Below the pieces are notes generated by a model that saw nothing but the letters and a program-made list of their open reading frames with translations, was not told the origin of the DNA and searched no databases. A stretch of 24,125 bases of DNA from Klebsormidium nitens (Eukaryota; Streptophyta; Klebsormidiophyceae; Klebsormidiales; Klebsormidiaceae): the NCBI GenBank assembly GCA_000708835.1, contig DF237861.1, positions 1 to 24,125 on the forward strand. The letters run 5' to 3'. Each line of letters opens with the position of its first letter. Within the stretch, counting starts at the first letter, position 1. The translations under genes were made by a program, and so were the position numbers. Below, in pieces: positions 20,645 through 24,125 of this stretch.

Positions 20645-20923
20645 ATGGAAGACGAGGACTTTGCTCAATTCAGTCAAGATGTTGAGTCACTGTTCCTCAG
20701 TCCATCCCAGAAATTAGAGAAACGACGCAAAGTGATACTATCACAATCCGACAACGCTACAGTCAGCTCAGGGATTGAGACTGAATTCAGTCGCTTACAT
20801 GAGGCTGGGTATGCTGTGGGCACCGGATGGTTGACTACCCGAATGAAAGATGGGAAAGGTCAGGATTTTGCAATGCTTGTCCAAAGTTTCCTTGAAACTC
20901 TGCCCATGTGGACCCCCGGATGA
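20645..20923 (+). CDS. Unidentified 92-aa ORF behind a TATA-type promoter
   Basis: The ATG has a good context (ACGACATGG). The protein is acidic at its N-terminus (MEDEDFAQFSQDVESLF), then has a basic LEKRRK stretch and ends in LETLPMWTPG. I do not recognise a family, and no signal peptide or membrane segment is seen. At its 3' end the +1-shifted frame is open from 20850 to 21086 and continues with plausible coding composition (PDDVTAPILRVLDEGT...), across a CCCCC run at 20913-20917. A one-base indel, a +1 shift or an unseen intron could extend the protein. It could be a remnant of a mobile or viral-like element, or a host orphan. Confidence 0.35.
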   Translation: MEDEDFAQFSQDVESLFLSPSQKLEKRRKVILSQSDNATVSSGIETEFSRLHEAGYAVGTGWLTTRMKDGKGQDFAMLVQSFLETLPMWTPG

Positions 20924-21017
20924 TGTAACGGCACCAATTCTAAGAGTCCTTGATGAAGGCACCTTGGGTACTGAAAAGCACTTAGAAGCGCACTTTGATA
21001 AACTCCCAGAAAGAGGT

Positions 21018-21349
21018 GGTGTAAAGGTTACACCTTTGGTGGGTTTCAGGCTACTTAGCCATCCCCTCTCCCACTTGGGAGTCTAGCAGGCTCCTGCTTA
21101 CTAGTGTGCAGTCCATACGCGATGGCACTGCACCAGTCTATGAGTTTGAGTGTGTACTACCAGTGCACAAGCAAGACTCAGACTACGGCCCGTTATAGTT
21201 TGAACCCAAGTAGCCAGATGTACGTATCTGATTACTTGACAAGCTATGCAAGGCTTAGGAATCTATCCTATAACTGTACGCGCTGGGACGCGGCCGCGCG
21301 CGCGAGCGAACGTCGAGTCGCGTAATATGCTGGACACATGTCTAGCATA
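21018..21349 (+). repeat. Cluster of strong short inverted repeats
   Basis: Perfect or near-perfect stems in plus sense: 21018-21034 (7 bp, loop 3), 21068-21081 (5 bp, loop 4), 21085-21098 (5 bp, loop 4), 21106-21133 (7 bp, loop 14), 21207-21238 (6 bp plus 5 bp around a 2x2 internal loop) and 21326-21349 (11 paired positions including one G-U, apex CA). The 5-bp stems alone would be expected by chance; the longer ones together would not. The cluster leads into the tandem hairpin array at 21781-22460. Confidence 0.5.
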
Positions 21350-21780
21350 ACTCTGGCGACCATACACCTGGAATACCTATGGGACTGTCGCCCTAAGTAT
21401 AGAGGTGGTATAGTAGCCCGTTACAATCCTCCCCTTCTAGTGCGAAACTCCGGAGAGCACATCGCAAACGTAATGGGAAACTATACCTGTAAAAGTCTCT
21501 GGCCAGGATCTGGCGGGGCCCTCGAAGTCGGACAGGTACTGCCGTCGGCCGCACCTGACCGGCTTCTTGGGCTTCGTCAGGACCTGCTCAAAGACACCTG
21601 GCTTAACAAAAGGCAGGTATATGAATTTCCGAGAATCGATCTCAGGTTCTTGTGGGCTAGAAATTTGCGTCACGCGACGTCAAGGATTCTAGACCGCCGA
21701 TATCGATATCCGTCGATAACCACCGTCGATCTGCGTCACGCAGAACACGCTGTCGCGCGCATCGAGCGCCTGCTAAAAGA

Positions 21781-22480
21781 TAACCAGAAAGGGTTAGCAA
21801 ATAGCTAACAGACGTACAAACGATCACTAACCCAAGAGGTTAGCAAAGAATTACTTGTGGTAGCCCACCTGGCTAACAACAAAAGCAGAAAGCGAGGCTT
21901 CAACCCTGACACTCTGCCAAAGGGTTAGAGCCCGCTTCCTGACATTATCTCTGTCTTTTCGAAATTCTTATTTCGATCAGACGTACTAACCACCCGGTTA
22001 GCTGAAACCATCTGGTTTAGCAAAAGCTTCCTGGAACAGCGAGGATTTAGCCTAGAAGCGTTGCCACCAGATTAAATCCTCACTGGACCAGGTGACCTAT
22101 TGTCAATCCGAAATTACTTATTCGACTGACAGATCACACTAACTATCTGGTTAGTAAAACGCACTTCGATTAGCCGCCCTCTGGCTAACAAAAGTTCCTC
22201 GAACAACGGGTCTTCAGCCTAGTAGATTGAAGACTCACTGGACGAGGTGAACTGTTGTCTACTCGAAATTACTTATTCGAATAAGAGACAACGCTAACCA
22301 CTCGGTTCGCTGTCAACCGCCTGGTTAACCAAAAAGGGTGCCGCTGGGATCCTGGATTGATAGAAGCATGGTATCTTACCATTCATCCAAGATCCCACTG
22401 GGCAGCCACTGCTGTCTTAACAAAAGACATAAACAAGTGCATAACCACTCGGTTAGCAACTTAACAAAAACCTCCCGGTT
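21781..22480 (+). repeat. Array of CTAACC-N4-GGTTAG-type hairpins
   Basis: At least ten short stem-loops recur with stem variants of (C)TAACC / GGTTA(G): 21781-21796, 21793-21809 (GTTAGC/GCTAAC), 21827-21843, 21861-21875 (TAGCC/GGCTA), 21986-22001, 22005-22018 (AAACC/GGTTT), 22139-22154 (with a T-G pair), 22170-22188 (TTAGCC/GGCTAA), 22293-22310 (one mismatch), 22315-22326, 22442-22455 and 22469-22480. Loops are mostly 4 nt (ACCC, ATCT, ACTC, GCCT, TCCC). This number of related stems is well beyond chance for 700 bp. Confidence 0.8.
21951..22410 (+). repeat. Three tandem units of about 150 bp with conserved hairpin architecture
   Basis: Unit starts are at about 21951, 22101 and 22254. Each unit begins with a hairpin whose apex carries CGAAATT(A)CTTATT(T)CG, closed by an outer stem that differs per copy but still pairs: TCTG/CAGA, TGTCA/TGACA and GTTGTCT/AGACAAC. 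Two AACC/GGTT hairpins follow. Then comes a longer stem, again different in each copy: GAGGATTTA/TAAATCCTC (22041-22049 with 22073-22081), GGGTCTTCA/TGAAGACTC (22208-22216 with 22228-22236, one G-U) and a 13-bp stem with one mismatch (22345-22357 with 22385-22397). Units 1 and 2 end with TCACT/GGTGA. Confidence 0.75.
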
Positions 22481-22559
22481 CCTTTACCCGGTGAGCAGAC
22501 GCTCTACCCATCGGTTAAAGAAAAGGGGAGTGATCAATCTGTCCACGAGAAAACTAAAA

Positions 22560-23102
22560 ACTCGTGCATGAACTTTCGTCACTTGACAAAAGCTCATTGA
22601 GACGGGAGGGGTTCACCTCCTTCAATTCTCGCTCCCCCGTCGTCAGGCCCACCTTCCGGAGAGGCCTCTTTGATCGACGAGTCGGTAGGGGGGTTCCGGG
22701 TTAAGCTGACCGATCCACCCCCCACCTAGAGTGACGGCTATCAATCGCCGAACGCCGAGAGAGACCTGTCTCAAGGAGACTATAAAGGTTAGATTCTTCG
22801 AGCTGACAAGTTGTGGGCTCGACCCAAAGTTAGTTAGATGGCCTCGGAAATCTCGTTAACCTTTATTTGACATTCCAGCATGCAAGGGTACTCACCCGAG
22901 CACCCACAAAAGGGGTGGGGTTCGGGGACTGGGGCGATTGATTGCCGTCACTCGAGTACTGCACAGTCCCCGAGTGTCAACCCTCAATCGTCTCAGTGCC
23001 TCCACCCCACACCTGCTGGAATAAATATGAAAACTGGTTAAGTATACCAAGAATTCCAAATCACATTCTTGTGGGCTAACTTAAGACCACCGTTCGATGA
23101 CT
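22560..23102. other. Spacer between the hairpin array and the chromovirus ORF; possible PPT/LTR side
   Basis: No ORF of note. It lies 3' of the minus-strand chromovirus polyprotein, where a polypurine tract and the 3' LTR are expected. Purine-rich minus-strand candidates read AGGTGTGGGGTGGAGG (about 23000-23015) and AGGTGGGGGGTGG (about 22715-22727). LTR ends cannot be fixed without the other LTR. It also contains 10-bp perfect inverted repeats at 22782-22791/22857-22866 and 22922-22931/22964-22973. Confidence 0.4.
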
Positions 23103-24125
23103 TCATCGACGTCTTGTAGGAACTTTCCTACGACCTGCAGATTCACTTGCAGTCTGTTCAACGGAGCGGTTCCGTTCTAGTTCTGCTGCTTTCCGTTTCT
23201 TCCTGAGCTCTGCTTGCTTCTCTCGTACACCCTGTGGAGAAGTAGCTTCATCAGCCCAGTAATCTGCGAGAAGATCTTCACAGTGTGTTAGATTCTTCTT
23301 TGGCTCCCAGGTATTGTGTTCGTGTCCATACCCGAGCCACTTGACCAGAAACTCTTTTCTGGTTCCTTTACCACGTTTCACTTCGCGGTGTCCGAGTACT
23401 CGTTCCACCTCATATTCTAATGAGTCATCGATTTCAATGGGAGGTGAGGGCGGCTGCACCTTTCCATTACTTCGATACTCCTTAAGAAGCTGAACGTGAA
23501 ACACGTCATGCATCTTAAGGTTTGGCGGAAGCTCTATCCTGTAGGCGACCTTGCCAATCCGTTCAACCACTTTGAACGGTCCGACCCACTTGGGCAACAA
23601 CTTGCGCGTCCCTGGATGCGCAAGCTTGAAGTTGACTGTAGAAAGTAAGACATCCTGTCCCACCTTCAGCTCAACTTCACGACGTTTTTCGTCAGCAAAT
23701 AACTTCTGGCGAGACCGAGCCGCATGAAGAGAAGCCTTGGCACGTGCCAGATTCTCTTCCAAAGTCCTCGCAAAGTTACTGGCTTGGGGAACACGAACTT
23801 CCCTACCGCCGCTCTGATTAAGAGGTGTACGCGGCTGCTGTCCGAAATTAAGCATAAACGGAGTGTTCTTGATAGATTCTTGCCAGGCGTTGTTTACCGA
23901 AAACTCAGCCGGAGGCAACCACTCATCCCAGTCATTCTGAGAGGGACTGATATAATGCCTTAGATAATCTTCAAGAACTCGGTTAGACCTCTCCGTCTGG
24001 CCATCTGTCTGAGGGTGGAAAGCAGTTGACATTTTGAGCTTCGTGCCCAACAAGCGAGTCAACTCAGTCCAGAACTTAGATGTGAACCGGGGATCTCTAT
24101 CCGAAATAAGTTCTGAAGGCAATCC
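23103..24125 (-). CDS. Ty3/Gypsy chromovirus polyprotein, 3' part (integrase C-terminal half plus chromodomain)
   Basis: The open frame enters from the right edge and ends at TGA 23105-23103, 340 codons visible. It starts inside the integrase catalytic core: [10 protein letters not shown] holds the second catalytic Asp and [13 protein letters not shown] the catalytic Glu. A GPY/F-like module follows ([16 protein letters not shown]...AYRIELP), then [11 protein letters not shown] chromodomain lies in the last third ([30 protein letters not shown]) with the aromatic-cage-type Y, W and W positions present. The tail is basic ([13 protein letters not shown], ending PTRRR). Integrase inserts the cDNA, and the chromodomain steers it to marked chromatin. 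Gag, protease and reverse transcriptase would lie to the right of the window. No frame damage is seen. Confidence 0.95.
   Translation of the reverse strand, partial: GLPSELISDRDPRFTSKFWTELTRLLGTKLKMSTAFHPQTDGQTERSNRVLEDYLRHYISPSQNDWDEWLPPAEFSVNNAWQESIKNTPFMLNFGQQPRTPLNQSGGREVRVPQASNFARTLEENLARAKASLHAARSRQKLFADEKRREVELKVGQDVLLSTVNFKLAHPGTRKLLPKWVGPFKVVERIGKVAYRIELPPNLKMHDVFHVQLLKEYRSNGKVQPPSPPIEIDDSLEYEVERVLGHREVKRGKGTRKEFLVKWLGYGHEHNTWEPKKNLTHCEDLLADYWADEATSPQGVREKQAELRKKRKAAELERNRSVEQTASESAGRRKVPTRRR

Noticed and set aside
21338-21808. 156-codon plus-strand ORF
   Set aside because: No recognisable family, arginine-rich composition, and it overlaps inverted repeats (for example the near-palindrome at 21326-21349 and ACCTGGCTT/AAGGCAGGT at 21596-21618) that explain constraint equally well. 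Not called as a gene.
21951-22410. Hammerhead ribozyme or CRISPR array as an explanation for the repeats
   Set aside because: Hammerhead core boxes were not found. Units are contiguous with varying stems rather than identical repeats separated by unique spacers.

Overview
This window looks like nuclear DNA of a streptophyte green plant, either a charophyte alga such as a Klebsormidium-type species or a bryophyte-grade plant. The reasons are three intron-rich genes with GT-AG introns, a plant-type plastid HDR (IspH) with an N-terminal transit-peptide-like extension, and chromovirus and L1-type retrotransposons. The species is inferred, not proven.

Layout from left to right. Positions 1-3202 hold the 5' part of an L1-like LINE on the minus strand: ORF1 (coiled coil plus L1-type nucleic-acid-binding region), then ORF2 (AP endonuclease, then reverse transcriptase running off the left edge). 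ORF1 and ORF2 share one reading frame and are separated by a single UAG. Positions 3777-8767 carry a nine-exon HDR/ispH gene on the minus strand, the last step of the plastid MEP isoprenoid pathway. An 856-bp divergent promoter region containing an 18-bp perfect palindrome separates it from a ten-exon delta-COP (coatomer) gene on the plus strand at 9623-14101. A degenerate tandem duplication (14441-14564) and a 762-bp terminal-inverted-repeat element (14608-15369) follow. The stretch 15370-16907 has no recognisable gene. Positions 16908 to about 18628, possibly to 18830, hold a VHL-domain gene on the minus strand whose hydroxyproline-pocket residues are largely retained.

The right third (about 19900-24125) is accessory or mobile. 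A duplicated, G-box-containing upstream block (about 19956-20280) and a TATA box (20538) precede an unidentified 92-codon ORF (20645-20923). The next roughly 2 kb is rich in short inverted repeats. Its core is three tandem units of about 150 bp (21951-22410) in which stems change sequence between copies but keep pairing. The right edge (23103-24125, minus) is the 3' end of a Ty3/Gypsy chromovirus polyprotein: integrase C-terminal half, GPY/F-like region and chromodomain.

The three host genes are unrelated in function (plastid isoprenoid synthesis, Golgi-to-ER vesicle coat, and a VHL-type ligase adaptor). The only suggested functional linkage is the shared HDR/delta-COP divergent promoter. The most unusual signals are the in-frame UAG between the LINE ORFs and the covarying hairpin array.
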